Of a stretch of 64,000 nucleotides of DNA, positions 28,638-36,848 are shown piece after piece. The stretch spans positions 112,742 to 176,741 of the forward strand of contig NZ_FTMS01000005.1 of the NCBI RefSeq assembly GCF_900156105.1. Direction: 5' to 3'. The DNA comes from Alkalispirochaeta americana. GTDB lineage: Bacteria; Spirochaetota; Spirochaetia; DSM-27196; Alkalispirochaetaceae. How positions within the stretch are numbered: position 1 is the first letter of the stretch; every line of letters begins with the position of its first letter. The notes under the pieces were generated by a model, which had not been told where the DNA came from, did not search any database, and saw only the letters and a program-made list of their open reading frames with translations. Both the position numbers and the translations under genes were made by a program.

Positions 28638-29287
28638 CGGGGGAGACCCTGAAGAAGGGCTTCATCCTCCGGGGGGGGGCGGCGCAGATCGTTGACAGCG
28701 GAAATTTGCTGATCCAGGGAAAGCCCTTCGGTTCCCGTAAACAGGGGAAGGATTCGCTCAAAGGCTGCCTCAACCCGAAGACGCTCCTGAGGGTTGAAGG
28801 AACCCAACACGTGCTCTACCGTATCTGCGCCGGCGCCAGGCCTGCCGATTCCCACATACAGACGAGGGTAGTCATCGCTCCCCAGAACGGCGTGGATCGA
28901 TTTTAGCCCGTTGTGCCCCGCAGGGCTTCCCTTGCGCTTCATGCGAACTTCCCCCACGGGAAGATCCATGTTGTCCACAACAACGCACACTTGAGCTGGC
29001 GAAACCTGAAACCGGGAGAGAAGATACGGAAACACCCGGCCACTCCGGTTCATGTACGTCCGGGGCTTCACAAGGACCACGGCAGAGGATCGGGCTATAT
29101 GAAAGGGGCGAAACCAGGGCCTCCGCCAGGGGAGGCCCATAGAATCCGCAAGGCGGTCAACAAAATCAAACCCGACGTTGTGCCGGGTTTGATCGTAGTC
29201 CGGCCCGGGATTTCCCAGACCGACAAGAATCAGCGGTGCAGCCAAAGAGGCCTTACTCTGCCGAAACTTCGCCCGCGCCTTCGTCAT
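28634..29287 (-). CDS. pth: Peptidyl-tRNA hydrolase
   Basis: A 217-residue enzyme that releases peptides from prematurely dropped peptidyl-tRNA. Motifs: LVGLGNPGPDYDQTRHNVGFD (active-site Asn and His), PRTYMNRSG, VVVDNMDLPVGEVRMKRKGS (the catalytic Asp precedes Asn-Met) and GHNGLKSI. ATG 29287 gives about 20 residues more than the usual N-terminus and overlaps the end of rplY by 35 nt. The C-terminal ~30 residues also exceed the family norm. Confidence 0.93.
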   Translation of the reverse strand: MTKARAKFRQSKASLAAPLILVGLGNPGPDYDQTRHNVGFDFVDRLADSMGLPWRRPWFRPFHIARSSAVVLVKPRTYMNRSGRVFPYLLSRFQVSPAQVCVVVDNMDLPVGEVRMKRKGSPAGHNGLKSIHAVLGSDDYPRLYVGIGRPGAGADTVEHVLGSFNPQERLRVEAAFERILPLFTGTEGLSLDQQISAVNDLRRPPPEDEALLQGLPR

Positions 29288-29858
29288 CACCCTCTTCGGC
29301 CTCAACCTCGGCCCGGGGCATAACGATGGAAGCAATGGTCTGCTCGGGAGCGGTAAGAATCCGAACTCCTTCGGAGAGGACAATATCACTCACATGAATC
29401 GACTCATCTCTGCCAAGACCACTGACATCGATCACGATGTGCTCCGGGATATCCTTGGGAAGACACTCGATCTCCACCTGGTGAAGGTTATGATCCAGGA
29501 TACCACCCTCGCGAACACCAGCCGGAGAACCGGTCAGTTCGATCGCCACATGGGTGCGCAACTTCTTGCCCTTCTCCACCTCGTAGAAATCGAGATGGAC
29601 TATGTTGCCCGTGGTAATGTCCTCGTCGTATTCCTTGATGAGAACATCCCGATGGCTGGAGCCAACCTCAAGAGTCACGATAGTGCTCTCCGAAACGGTG
29701 TTGAAGGTCTTGAAAAAATCGCGACTGCTCACCGAAAAATGAACCGGTTCGGTGTGACCATAGACGACAGCCGGGATGCGCCCATCGCGCCGCAATTTCC
29801 GGGCCCCGCCTTTTCCGGTTTCTGTCCGCGGCTCGCCGCGAAGAATTGTCTGTGCCAT
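29253..29858 (-). CDS. rplY: 50S ribosomal protein L25 (Ctc form)
   Basis: A 201-residue protein binding 5S rRNA in the large subunit. The N-terminal L25 domain (MAQTILRGEPRTETGKGGAR, IPAVVYGH) is followed by the C-terminal TL5/Ctc beta domain and an acidic tail. ATG 29858 has AAGGAG nine bases upstream; an in-frame start at 29879 is less likely. It lies 34 nt downstream of the tRNA-Gln gene on the same strand. Confidence 0.95.
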   Translation of the reverse strand: MAQTILRGEPRTETGKGGARKLRRDGRIPAVVYGHTEPVHFSVSSRDFFKTFNTVSESTIVTLEVGSSHRDVLIKEYDEDITTGNIVHLDFYEVEKGKKLRTHVAIELTGSPAGVREGGILDHNLHQVEIECLPKDIPEHIVIDVSGLGRDESIHVSDIVLSEGVRILTAPEQTIASIVMPRAEVEAEEGDDEGAGEVSAE

Positions 29859-29891
29859 GCTGAAAACTCCTTGAAACAATGAACGGTCTTC

Positions 29892-29963
29892 CTGGGGCGG
29901 CAGGAATCGAACCTGCGCATGCCGGGATCAAAACCCGGTGCCTTACCGCTTGGCGACGCCCCA
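29892..29963 (-). tRNA. tRNA-Gln (anticodon TTG)
   Basis: A 72-nt cloverleaf on the minus strand. The 7-bp acceptor stem TGGGGCG/CGCCCCA starts with the U1-A72 pair typical of tRNA-Gln. The anticodon arm is CCGGG-TTTTGAT-CCCGG, giving anticodon TTG. The T arm is GCAGG-TTCGAAT-CCTGC, and the discriminator base is G. CCA is not encoded. It sits between spoVG and rplY. Confidence 0.95.
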
Positions 29964-29984
29964 CCGTCTCTCAACCGAGGCGAA

Positions 29985-30014
29985 ACCCTACCCCGGGAAG
30001 GGGCATCTGGTCAA
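29985..30014 (-). promoter_or_regulatory. Promoter of tRNA-Gln/rplY unit
   Basis: TTGACC (30014-30009), an 18-bp spacer and TAGGGT (29990-29985). The predicted transcript start is ~15 bases before the mature tRNA 5' end. Confidence 0.5.
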
Positions 30015-30051
30015 GAGTAAGCCAGCCAAGCGCTGGAAGCAAGGGAGTGCG

Positions 30052-30360
30052 CTACTCCTCGGAAAAAGCGGCGTCATCATCCCCGTTGGAGGAAGGAGGC
30101 CCGTCTTCCAGGGATGCCTTGTAGGCTCGGAGGATCTCGTTTTGCAGGGTCGTCCGGAAATCGGAATTGATCGGATGAGCCACATCCTTGTACTCACCGG
30201 CGTTGGTTCTGCGGCTTGGCATCGCGATGAAGACCCCTCCCCTCCCGTGAATTACTTTAATGTTGTGAACCACGAAACAATCGCTAAAGGTCACCGTTAC
30301 GTACGCCTTGAGCTTTCCCTCTCCGCCTACACGACGCACACGAATATCAGTTATCTCCAT
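30052..30360 (-). CDS. spoVG: SpoVG family nucleic-acid-binding regulator
   Basis: A 102-residue protein with the whole SpoVG signature: [42 protein letters not shown] and [14 protein letters not shown]. In spirochaetes, which do not sporulate, the family binds DNA and RNA. The acidic tail ([13 protein letters not shown]) is typical. It has its own promoter and an AGGAG ribosome site, separate from the ribosome operon upstream. Confidence 0.97.
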   Translation of the reverse strand: MEITDIRVRRVGGEGKLKAYVTVTFSDCFVVHNIKVIHGRGGVFIAMPSRRTNAGEYKDVAHPINSDFRTTLQNEILRAYKASLEDGPPSSNGDDDAAFSEE

Positions 30361-30396
30361 TGTTAGGCTCCTGCGCGAACCGATTCATATCCTTCC

Positions 30397-30424
30397 AGTA
30401 TACAAGCCCCTCGGGAGGTGTCAA
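30397..30424 (-). promoter_or_regulatory. spoVG promoter
   Basis: TTGACA (30424-30419), a 16-bp spacer and TATACT (30402-30397). The predicted leader is about 30 nt and includes AGGAG before ATG 30360. Confidence 0.65.
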
Positions 30425-30438
30425 ACAAATTTCCGTCT

Positions 30439-30858
30439 TTACGCCTCTGCTCCCTGGTCGATCTTTTTTTCTCCTTCCTGGCCGGGAGTATTCCCTTCCT
30501 TCCAGAGAACTGTGGCATCGTACCAGAGCCTCTCCAGCCCATAGAACTCCCGCTGCTCCTGCAGCATGAGATGAACGATAACCGATCCGCAATCGATTAG
30601 ATACCAACCGCTCTCGTCACCCCGTTTCCGGTGGTTCGAAGCGAGCAAACCCAGCTCAAACAACCGCTCCTCTACCTGCCTCTGAAACCCCTGCAGTTGC
30701 CCACGGCTGTTTGCCTCGGCTATCACAAAAGCGTCAGTAAAGGCCGACTGGGAACTGATATCCAGGGCGATCACATCGGTTGCCCCCAACTCGTCGAGAA
30801 ATCGGGCAACCTCACGGGCCGCGCTGCTACTGTCCAGAAGTCCGTACTGCTCTTCCAT
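30439..30858 (-). CDS. rsfS: Ribosomal silencing factor RsfS
   Basis: A 139-residue protein that binds L14 on the large subunit and blocks subunit joining in slow growth. Motifs: DVIALDISSQSAFTDAFVIAEANSRGQ, GWYLIDCGSVIVHLM and REFYGLERLWYDA. ATG 30858 has GGAGGGG six bases upstream. It overlaps the end of the LCP gene by 32 nt. A hydrophilic tail of ~20 residues extends past the family core. Confidence 0.93.
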   Translation of the reverse strand: MEEQYGLLDSSSAAREVARFLDELGATDVIALDISSQSAFTDAFVIAEANSRGQLQGFQRQVEERLFELGLLASNHRKRGDESGWYLIDCGSVIVHLMLQEQREFYGLERLWYDATVLWKEGNTPGQEGEKKIDQGAEA

Positions 30859-32020
30859 CAAAATCCCCTCCCAATATGAGCGTCACATCGACGCTACTCT
30901 CCGGAATAATCTCTTTTACGACCCGCCGGGTGCCGATCACCTCTGCTACCTGCGCTGCCGTGTCTCCCAGTCCCCGACGATCGATCACAACGGTGTGCTC
31001 CAGAGACGACGTTTCGGCGTTTCCCACACCCTGCACATCGAACCCCATCTCCTGGAGGTAATCAGCTGTCCGTCGCGCCAAACCGGTTCTGGACGTTCCA
31101 TTGAGAACCTCCAGGACCACAGGAATTTCCTGGCCGCTTGCCACTTCTACATTCTGAAGGGCTGTAAATATCTGCTGCACCGTCTGTTTCAACCACTGCC
31201 CCTCGAAATGAGGAAACAGCAACTCCCTGGACTCTCCTTCCACCTCGACCTGGCGAAGAGTTCCCTGAATACGCCGCCGGATAATTCGATCAGGGTCCAT
31301 TCTTCCAAGAATATCAAAAAGGACGCTCAACCCTCTCGACTCCAGGGATGTTTCGATAAGCTGGTCCCGAAGGGGGACGACCTGGCGATGCTGCAAAAAG
31401 TCAGCGCTCGTCTGGATCTCTCTCAACAAGGCCTGCACAAAGGCCTGTCGCCGCCCCACCTGCTCCAAATCCCCCGATAGATCCCCTTCTTTCCGAAGAT
31501 AGCGAACCGCCTTCTCGCCATCCAGGCGCACTGTCCCGGAGGGCAGCAACATCGGATCCGAACCGGCATGATCCCGATAATCAGAAATAACAAAAATATC
31601 GAGACCTCCAAGAAGATCGATAAAATCGATCAGCTGATCGGCAGAATAGGTCAAGACGAAGGGAATCGTCGTTCCGGCAAGAGATTCAACCTGCCTGCGA
31701 TACAGATGGGTATCGGCCGGATTAAAAAGGGCATCGATACTATCCACCCTTCCCAGGGGACGCAGAACTCCGCCTACCGATCCCGGAATATCCAGAACCG
31801 CCCCCCGCCCGGTTTTTGCATGTGCAAAGAGCAGGAACGAAAGAAAAGGGGCGGTCTCATCATGAGCCACCACCAGAACCCGCACCATGGGATCCTCTGC
31901 CACAGAAGCGCTTACCGCATCGGTGCGCAATTGAAAGAACAGAAACCCCAAGGTAATCACAAGAGCCGCGAAGATGATCGCAAGAAATACCGTTGTTGCA
32001 TTAAGTCCGTTACGCGCCAT
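30827..32020 (-). CDS. LytR-CpsA-Psr-like protein with LytR C-terminal domain
   Basis: A 397-residue membrane-anchored protein with one N-terminal helix (TTVFLAIIFAALVITLGFLF). The LCP-like domain (~45-250) contains GAVLDIPGS, DLLGGLDIFV, LDGEKAVRYLR and VGRRQAFVQAL. The LytR_C domain (~300-390) begins VVLEVLNGTSRTGLARRTAD. LCP enzymes transfer glycopolymers from lipid carriers to the wall. The usual catalytic 'PRD' is PGS here and other charged positions differ, so activity may be altered. It sits between yqeK and rsfS with overlaps at both ends. Confidence 0.75.
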   Translation of the reverse strand: MARNGLNATTVFLAIIFAALVITLGFLFFQLRTDAVSASVAEDPMVRVLVVAHDETAPFLSFLLFAHAKTGRGAVLDIPGSVGGVLRPLGRVDSIDALFNPADTHLYRRQVESLAGTTIPFVLTYSADQLIDFIDLLGGLDIFVISDYRDHAGSDPMLLPSGTVRLDGEKAVRYLRKEGDLSGDLEQVGRRQAFVQALLREIQTSADFLQHRQVVPLRDQLIETSLESRGLSVLFDILGRMDPDRIIRRRIQGTLRQVEVEGESRELLFPHFEGQWLKQTVQQIFTALQNVEVASGQEIPVVLEVLNGTSRTGLARRTADYLQEMGFDVQGVGNAETSSLEHTVVIDRRGLGDTAAQVAEVIGTRRVVKEIIPESSVDVTLILGGDFDGRAVRTSGQ

Positions 32021-32612
32021 TTCCGTTCACTCCGTTCAGTCGAGCATACAACTGCTCCGTCGGTTCTTCAAGTTCTCCAAAGATCGCGCGGGTCCTGGCA
32101 ATTACCTCCCGAACCATGCAAGGCAGATCGGCCAGGGCCAGAATTTCTTCCTGCATCGCGCCATCAACACTGGCACGGAGAGGATCACAGAAATCAGCCA
32201 CAAAGAGAACTTGCCCCACCTGGTGAGACGGTTCGGCAAAGCAGGGATGCCCCAATGTATGATGGCGAACAGCCTGCAGAACCGCTTCATCGACAACGTG
32301 ATACTCCCTGCGCAGCCGATCGGCAGCCACAGGCCCATGGAGCAACACAGGATGCGCCAGATCACGTCTGGCCAAGGGAATACCCCGCTCCCTGGCGCAG
32401 GAGAGCAAGTCCGAGTGACTCCGGTCACGTTCCAGATCATGCGCCAGGGCTGCAAGCCCTACAGGAAGGAGAGGCAGGGAAAATCGCCGCCCCAAAGCCT
32501 CCGCCACCTGCCTCACCCGCAGGGTGTGGGAATAGCGATCGGGCGAGAGAAAACGGGGAAGCTCTCGCTCCAGGCGTTCAATAACAGGAATCATGTCGGC
32601 AAAGGAACTCAT
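32010..32612 (-). CDS. yqeK: YqeK-like HD-domain hydrolase (predicted symmetrical Ap4A hydrolase)
   Basis: A 200-residue HD-superfamily protein: the first His in RYSHTLRVRQVA, the HD pair in LAALAHDLERD, HGPVAADRL, RHHTLGHP, and a final Asp in FVADFCDP. YqeK members cleave diadenosine tetraphosphate to ADP and usually neighbour nadD, as here. ATG 32612 lies in the end of nadD after AGAGG. Confidence 0.85.
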   Translation of the reverse strand: MSSFADMIPVIERLERELPRFLSPDRYSHTLRVRQVAEALGRRFSLPLLPVGLAALAHDLERDRSHSDLLSCARERGIPLARRDLAHPVLLHGPVAADRLRREYHVVDEAVLQAVRHHTLGHPCFAEPSHQVGQVLFVADFCDPLRASVDGAMQEEILALADLPCMVREVIARTRAIFGELEEPTEQLYARLNGVNGNGA

Positions 32613-33192
32613 ACACCGCCTCTGGCAGAAGGTGAGCCACGGAATCACGGGAGGCCCGTTCACTCAGTCCCCGACGTATCTCCGTGGAAGATACTCTCAG
32701 CGGATCCCCGGGGATCGCCACCACCCGGGCCGCGGGATAGGAGTCACAAAAGCGCTGAACAGCCTGGACCTGGAGATCCCGCTGAAGAACCAGCAATACC
32801 ACCGTCTCCAGAAGGCGGGGAAAGGCATGCCACCGGGGCAGTTCCTGCAAGAGATCATCCCCCACGATCATTCCCGGAGACGGCGCCAGAACTCCCTTCT
32901 GAAGAAGGTGTTCCACAGTGTCCACCGTGTACGAGGGTCCGGGGCGGTCGATCTCAACGGAGCTCACACCGCACCACTCCCAGTCAACCGTGGCCCGATG
33001 GACCATCTCCAGTCTCTGGGCATCCCCGGCATGGGGGGCTCGCTCTTTCAGGGGATTCAACCTCGCCGGGATCAGAAGAATGTTGTCTCCGGGCCTGGCT
33101 TCCTTTACCGCCCTCAGCGCATGGAGATGACCCAAATGAATTGGATCAAAGGACCCCCCCAGGAAGGCCTGATAGCACCGCACCCCCGCCAT
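32578..33192 (-). CDS. nadD: Nicotinate-nucleotide adenylyltransferase
   Basis: A 204-residue enzyme joining ATP and nicotinate mononucleotide in NAD synthesis. The nucleotidyltransferase motif LGGSFDPIHLGHLHAL and the C-terminal RVSSTEIRRGL are clear. ATG 33192 follows GGAGGGG and begins two bases after the obgE stop. Upstream in-frame extension lies inside obgE and lacks family similarity. Confidence 0.95.
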   Translation of the reverse strand: MAGVRCYQAFLGGSFDPIHLGHLHALRAVKEARPGDNILLIPARLNPLKERAPHAGDAQRLEMVHRATVDWEWCGVSSVEIDRPGPSYTVDTVEHLLQKGVLAPSPGMIVGDDLLQELPRWHAFPRLLETVVLLVLQRDLQVQAVQRFCDSYPAARVVAIPGDPLRVSSTEIRRGLSERASRDSVAHLLPEAVYEFLCRHDSCY

Positions 33193-33194
33193 GG

Positions 33195-34343
33195 TCACCC
33201 CTCCCGGGGTTCCAGTCCATCCCAGAGCGCTCTGCCAGGAGGAACAGCCCGGGGGGCATCGTCCTCTGCGGGAGCATCCGGGCGCACCGGGGTTTCCCGG
33301 GAAGCGAGACCTCCGGCCCCTCCTCGTGGTCCTTCTTCGGGTTGCTCTTCCGGCACATTCGCAAGCTCGCACAGCGCTGCCCGAAGATCATCCAGATTTT
33401 CCCGGGCCAGGGCCGAGACCTCCACCACCGGCACGCCGCCGGGCAGAGAGGCCCTGAAGAGATCGACCTCATCCCGATCTATCTCCTCTGTGCGGAAACG
33501 ATCGGTTTTCGTCACCACCACCAGGAACGGTTTCTCCAGAAGAGCTTGGGAGAAAACGCCCAGTTCATGGGTAAGGATTGAGAAAGCCCGGGCCATGTCG
33601 GGTTCTCCGGCATCCAGAACAAAGGCGAGTCCACGTGTCCGGGCGATATGCTTCAAAAACCGGGTTCCCAGACCAGCACCGCTTCCCGCGCCCTCGATCA
33701 GACCGGGAATGTCAGCAAGAACCACATCGCGCTCAAAATGATGCATCACGCCCAAGTTGGGGATCACTGTGGTGAAGGGGTAGTTGCCGATCTTCGGGTC
33801 TGCCGCAGTGAGCACCTTCAGGAGCGTGGATTTCCCTGCGTTGGGTAACCCCACAAAACCTATATCGGCGATAACCTGGATCTCCACCTTCACGGAACGG
33901 TCCTCCCCCTCTTCTCCGGGCTGGGAGAACCGGGGCGTCTGATGCCGTGATGACTTGAAATGGGCATTACCCTTGCCGCCACGACCGCCCTCAAGCAAGA
34001 TCGCTTCCTGGTGCTCTGTAACAAGATCGAGCAAGCGCTCGCCTGTTTCCAGATCCGATACCACCGTCCCCGGCGGCACCTCGATCACCACATCTTCTCC
34101 GGCGGAACCGGTTTTGTTGCGTCCGGCACCGGGGCGACCGTTTTGAGCAAAAAAACGCTGCCGCATACGTATATACGACAGCGTTTTCACGTTGCTTTTT
34201 ACGCGGAAGACTACATTCCCGCCCCGTCCGCCGTCTCCTCCGTCGGGACCGCCCCGGGGGACATACTTCTCCCGCCGGAACGAGACCGCGCCTGCTCCGC
34301 CCTTTCCGGAACGAACCAGAATTTTTGCCTCGTCTACAAACAG
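33195..34343 (-). CDS. obgE: Obg GTPase, probable CTG start
   Basis: A 382-residue ribosome-assembly GTPase. The frame continues upstream of GTG 34190 through the family N-terminus FVDEAKILVRSGKGGAGAVS, then FRREKYVPRGGPDGGDGGRG, so the true start is near 34343. The codon before FVDEAK, where relatives have ATG, is CTG (34343-34341). It lies eight bases after a GGAAGGA site, and no in-frame ATG, GTG or TTG lies between it and the rpmA stop. G1 is GLPNAGKST, switch II is ADIPGLIEGA, and G4 is TKTD. The C-terminus is a short Pro/Gly/Ala-rich tail without an OCT domain. Confidence 0.92.
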   Translation of the reverse strand: MFVDEAKILVRSGKGGAGAVSFRREKYVPRGGPDGGDGGRGGNVVFRVKSNVKTLSYIRMRQRFFAQNGRPGAGRNKTGSAGEDVVIEVPPGTVVSDLETGERLLDLVTEHQEAILLEGGRGGKGNAHFKSSRHQTPRFSQPGEEGEDRSVKVEIQVIADIGFVGLPNAGKSTLLKVLTAADPKIGNYPFTTVIPNLGVMHHFERDVVLADIPGLIEGAGSGAGLGTRFLKHIARTRGLAFVLDAGEPDMARAFSILTHELGVFSQALLEKPFLVVVTKTDRFRTEEIDRDEVDLFRASLPGGVPVVEVSALARENLDDLRAALCELANVPEEQPEEGPRGGAGGLASRETPVRPDAPAEDDAPRAVPPGRALWDGLEPREG

Positions 34344-34363
34344 AACGGGTATCCTTCCGTCGG

Positions 34364-34615
34364 TTACACCGACTCTACAGAAACGACCTTTTTGCCACGA
34401 CGGGTATGAAACTTCACCCTGCCATCAGCTTTTGCAAAAAGGGTATCATCTTTTCCACGACCCACATCGTCACCAGGGTGAACCTTGGTTCCCCGCTGGC
34501 GGATGATAATACTGCCAGCCCGGATAAGCTCGCCACCAAACTTCTTGACTCCCAACCGTTGTGAGTTGGAGTCTCGTCCGTTTTTGGAACTTCCGCCGCC
34601 TTTTTTATGTGCCAT
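34364..34615 (-). CDS. rpmA: 50S ribosomal protein L27
   Basis: An 83-residue protein of the peptidyl-transferase region: [20 protein letters not shown] at the N-terminus, then [23 protein letters not shown] precedes the ATG. It lacks the cleavable N-terminal extension that Prp removes in Firmicutes, although prp lies immediately upstream and overlaps it by 11 nt. Confidence 0.97.
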   Translation of the reverse strand: MAHKKGGGSSKNGRDSNSQRLGVKKFGGELIRAGSIIIRQRGTKVHPGDDVGRGKDDTLFAKADGRVKFHTRRGKKVVSVESV

Positions 34616-34973
34616 CGCTGTTCTCCTCGATTCTTGAAAACTCGGTCTTTGACAACTCGTCTGCCGAAAAGCAGACCTCTTCGGGCCAGGCCAGAGCGAT
34701 CTCCTGCAGCGTTTGCCCGAGCAGATCCGCGACCCCTTGCAACCAGGCCTGATCGCGACAATCCTTTACCGTCAGGACAAACGCCCCGGGCCCTGCAACG
34801 CTCCCCTGGACCGTGCAGGAAGAGTTCTCCACCAGGACAACTCCCAGCCCCTTCAGCACAGCCGAAACCGCAGCGCAGGATGCACTGCGGTGATCGGCAC
34901 CTCTCAGGCCATGCCCGTTTGCCTCGATTCGTACCGGGATTCCATCCCTTGTACGAACCGACACGGAGATCAT
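34605..34973 (-). CDS. prp: Prp/YsxB family cysteine protease
   Basis: A 122-residue protein located between L21 and L27, as usual for the family. The catalytic pair His21 (NGHGLRG) and Cys33 ([10 protein letters not shown]) is intact. In Firmicutes Prp removes the L27 N-terminal extension. Here L27 starts directly with its mature-like sequence, so the substrate is unclear. The start overlaps the rplU stop as ATGA. Confidence 0.88.
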   Translation of the reverse strand: MISVSVRTRDGIPVRIEANGHGLRGADHRSASCAAVSAVLKGLGVVLVENSSCTVQGSVAGPGAFVLTVKDCRDQAWLQGVADLLGQTLQEIALAWPEEVCFSADELSKTEFSRIEENSDGT

Positions 34974-35287
34974 GCTACCCCGGCGATTTCTTTGACCCGG
35001 ATCAGCGAGTAGTGCTGCCGGTGCCCCTGGGTCCGCCGATAATTTTTCCGGCGCTTGTTTTTGTAGACGATGATCTTGGGATCACGACCGTTGCTTTCTA
35101 CCGTCGCCTTGATCGCCACACCCTCTACGTAGGGTTTCCCCAGGGTAATGTCCTTTTCGGTGCGCACCATCAGAACCTTGGGGAACTCCACGTCGGCTCC
35201 CTCTTCTGACCCCAGGAGATCAACCTTGATCACACTGTCCTGCGCTACCTTGTACTGTCTGCCTTTAATTTCTACCAATGCGTACAT
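34970..35287 (-). CDS. rplU: 50S ribosomal protein L21
   Basis: A 105-residue protein with MYALVEIKGRQYKV at the start and KRRKNYRRTQGHRQHYSLIR at the C-terminus, the standard L21 pattern. It heads the operon rplU-prp-rpmA-obgE-nadD-yqeK-LCP-rsfS, whose members overlap or nearly touch. GGGAGAG lies before the ATG. Confidence 0.97.
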   Translation of the reverse strand: MYALVEIKGRQYKVAQDSVIKVDLLGSEEGADVEFPKVLMVRTEKDITLGKPYVEGVAIKATVESNGRDPKIIVYKNKRRKNYRRTQGHRQHYSLIRVKEIAGVA

Positions 35288-35316
35288 CGATTACTCTCCC
35301 GCTTTATGAACACGCC

Positions 35317-35345
35317 ATTTAACCGTTTTATGCCCGGTACGTCAA
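35317..35345 (-). promoter_or_regulatory. Promoter of the rplU operon
   Basis: TTGACG (35345-35340), a 17-bp spacer and TTAAAT (35322-35317), giving a ~23-nt leader. A small hairpin CCCGGC/GCCGGG (35347-35361) directly upstream may end gltD transcription. Confidence 0.55.
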
Positions 35346-35384
35346 GCCCGGCACAGCCGGGTCCATCTCGCCCCTGGCGAAAAC

Positions 35385-36848
35385 CTAGGGTAACTCCGAG
35401 AACCCCATGAGATACCGGTCTATTTCCCGAGCGGCACCGCGCCCTTCCTTGATAGCCCACACTACCAGACTTTGCCCCCGTCGTGCATCCCCTGCCACAA
35501 AAATTCCAGGCTTCGAGGAGAGAAAATGCCCCTCTTCGGCCTGAAAGTTCCCTCGACCGTCCCGATCCAGGGGAAAATCCCCCACAAGATATTCCTCGGG
35601 ACCCACAAACCCCAGCGCCAGAAGAACCATATCGGCGGGATGAACCTCTTCCGTGCCGGCCAGATCCACTGGCCGGGGAGTTTCACCAGGCTCCTTCTCC
35701 CATCGGACCTGGATCGTCTCAACACCGCGAAGGCGGCCAATTTTATCCCCTACAAAACGAAGCGTTCTGCGGGAAAAGAGTCGCGGATCATCTCCGAAGG
35801 TGGCCGAAGCCTCCTCATGGCCGTAGTCGCTTTTCAAGGTTCGGGCAAAGGCCGGCCAGGGCATCTCCCGAGTTCGATCCAGCGGAGGCTGGGGAAGTAT
35901 CTCCAGGTTCAGAACTGAAGAACAGCCCTGACGCAGAGCCGTACCAAGACAATCGTTCCCGGTATCGCCTCCGCCGATAACCACAACCCGTTTACCCTGC
36001 GCCGAAAGCTCTTCGGGGATGCTCCAGGATGAATCAAGAACCCGGCGGGTGGAAAGGGTAAGATAGTCCATGGCGAAGGTTACCCCCGACAGGTCTCTCC
36101 CGGCCACAGGCAGATCCCTGGGCTTGGTGGCCCCGCAGGCAAGAAGCACGGCGTCATACTCCCGCTGAAGTTCTTTCAGGGACACATCACGCCCCACATC
36201 CACGCCGGTGCGAAATATTACCCCCTCGGCCTGGAGCAGATTATTGCGACGCTGAACCAGCTTTTTATCGAGTTTCATGGCGGGGATTCCGTACATAAGC
36301 AATCCCCCGGGGCGGTCTGCCCGCTCGAACATCGTTACCTGATGACCGGCCTGATTCAACTGATCCGCAGCGGCGAGACCGGCCGGACCGCTTCCCACAA
36401 TCGCAACGCTCTTCCCCGTGCGGACAGCAGGAATACGGGGCGTCATGAGGCCCGCCTCGTAGCCCCAGTCGATGATCGCCGCTTCGTTTTCCTTTATCGT
36501 TACAGCAGGATCGTTCATGGCAAGCACGCAGGCGTGCTCACAGGGAGCAGGACAGACTCTCCCGGTATATTCGGGAAAATTGTTCGTTTTCATTAACCGG
36601 TAAAACGCCTCTTCCCACCGCCCGTGATAGATGAGGTCGTTCCATTCGGGAATAAGATTATCTACAGGACACCCATAGTCAGACTGGCAGAAGGGAACCC
36701 CGCAATCCATGCACCGGGCACCCTGCTCTTCCTGGTCTTTCCGATCCAGGGGACTCTTGAACTCGTAGAACCCTTCCAGACGTTGCCCGGGAGGAACAGA
36801 ACCAGCCACCTTCCGGGAATATTCCATGAAACCGGTGGGCTTACCCAT
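35385..36848 (-). CDS. gltD: Glutamate synthase (NADPH) small subunit
   Basis: A 487-residue FAD/NADPH-binding subunit that feeds electrons to GltB. The N-terminal Cys-rich domain (MDCGVPFCQS, GCPVDNLIPEW, CPAPCEHAC) holds the 4Fe-4S clusters. FAD binding is VAIVGSGPAGLAAADQL and NADPH binding is VVVIGGGDTGNDCLG. The C-terminal block is GIFVAGDARRGQSLVVWAI. ATG 36848 overlaps the gltB stop by 8 nt. Confidence 0.96.
   Translation of the reverse strand: MGKPTGFMEYSRKVAGSVPPGQRLEGFYEFKSPLDRKDQEEQGARCMDCGVPFCQSDYGCPVDNLIPEWNDLIYHGRWEEAFYRLMKTNNFPEYTGRVCPAPCEHACVLAMNDPAVTIKENEAAIIDWGYEAGLMTPRIPAVRTGKSVAIVGSGPAGLAAADQLNQAGHQVTMFERADRPGGLLMYGIPAMKLDKKLVQRRNNLLQAEGVIFRTGVDVGRDVSLKELQREYDAVLLACGATKPRDLPVAGRDLSGVTFAMDYLTLSTRRVLDSSWSIPEELSAQGKRVVVIGGGDTGNDCLGTALRQGCSSVLNLEILPQPPLDRTREMPWPAFARTLKSDYGHEEASATFGDDPRLFSRRTLRFVGDKIGRLRGVETIQVRWEKEPGETPRPVDLAGTEEVHPADMVLLALGFVGPEEYLVGDFPLDRDGRGNFQAEEGHFLSSKPGIFVAGDARRGQSLVVWAIKEGRGAAREIDRYLMGFSELP

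Noticed and set aside
29892..29963. tRNA-Gln as an integration (att) site
   Set aside because: No integrase and no repeated tRNA 3' end were seen nearby. The flanking genes keep the conserved spirochaete order.
33195..34190. Short obgE starting at GTG 34190
   Set aside because: It would remove the first ~50 residues of the conserved Obg domain, which are encoded in frame just upstream.
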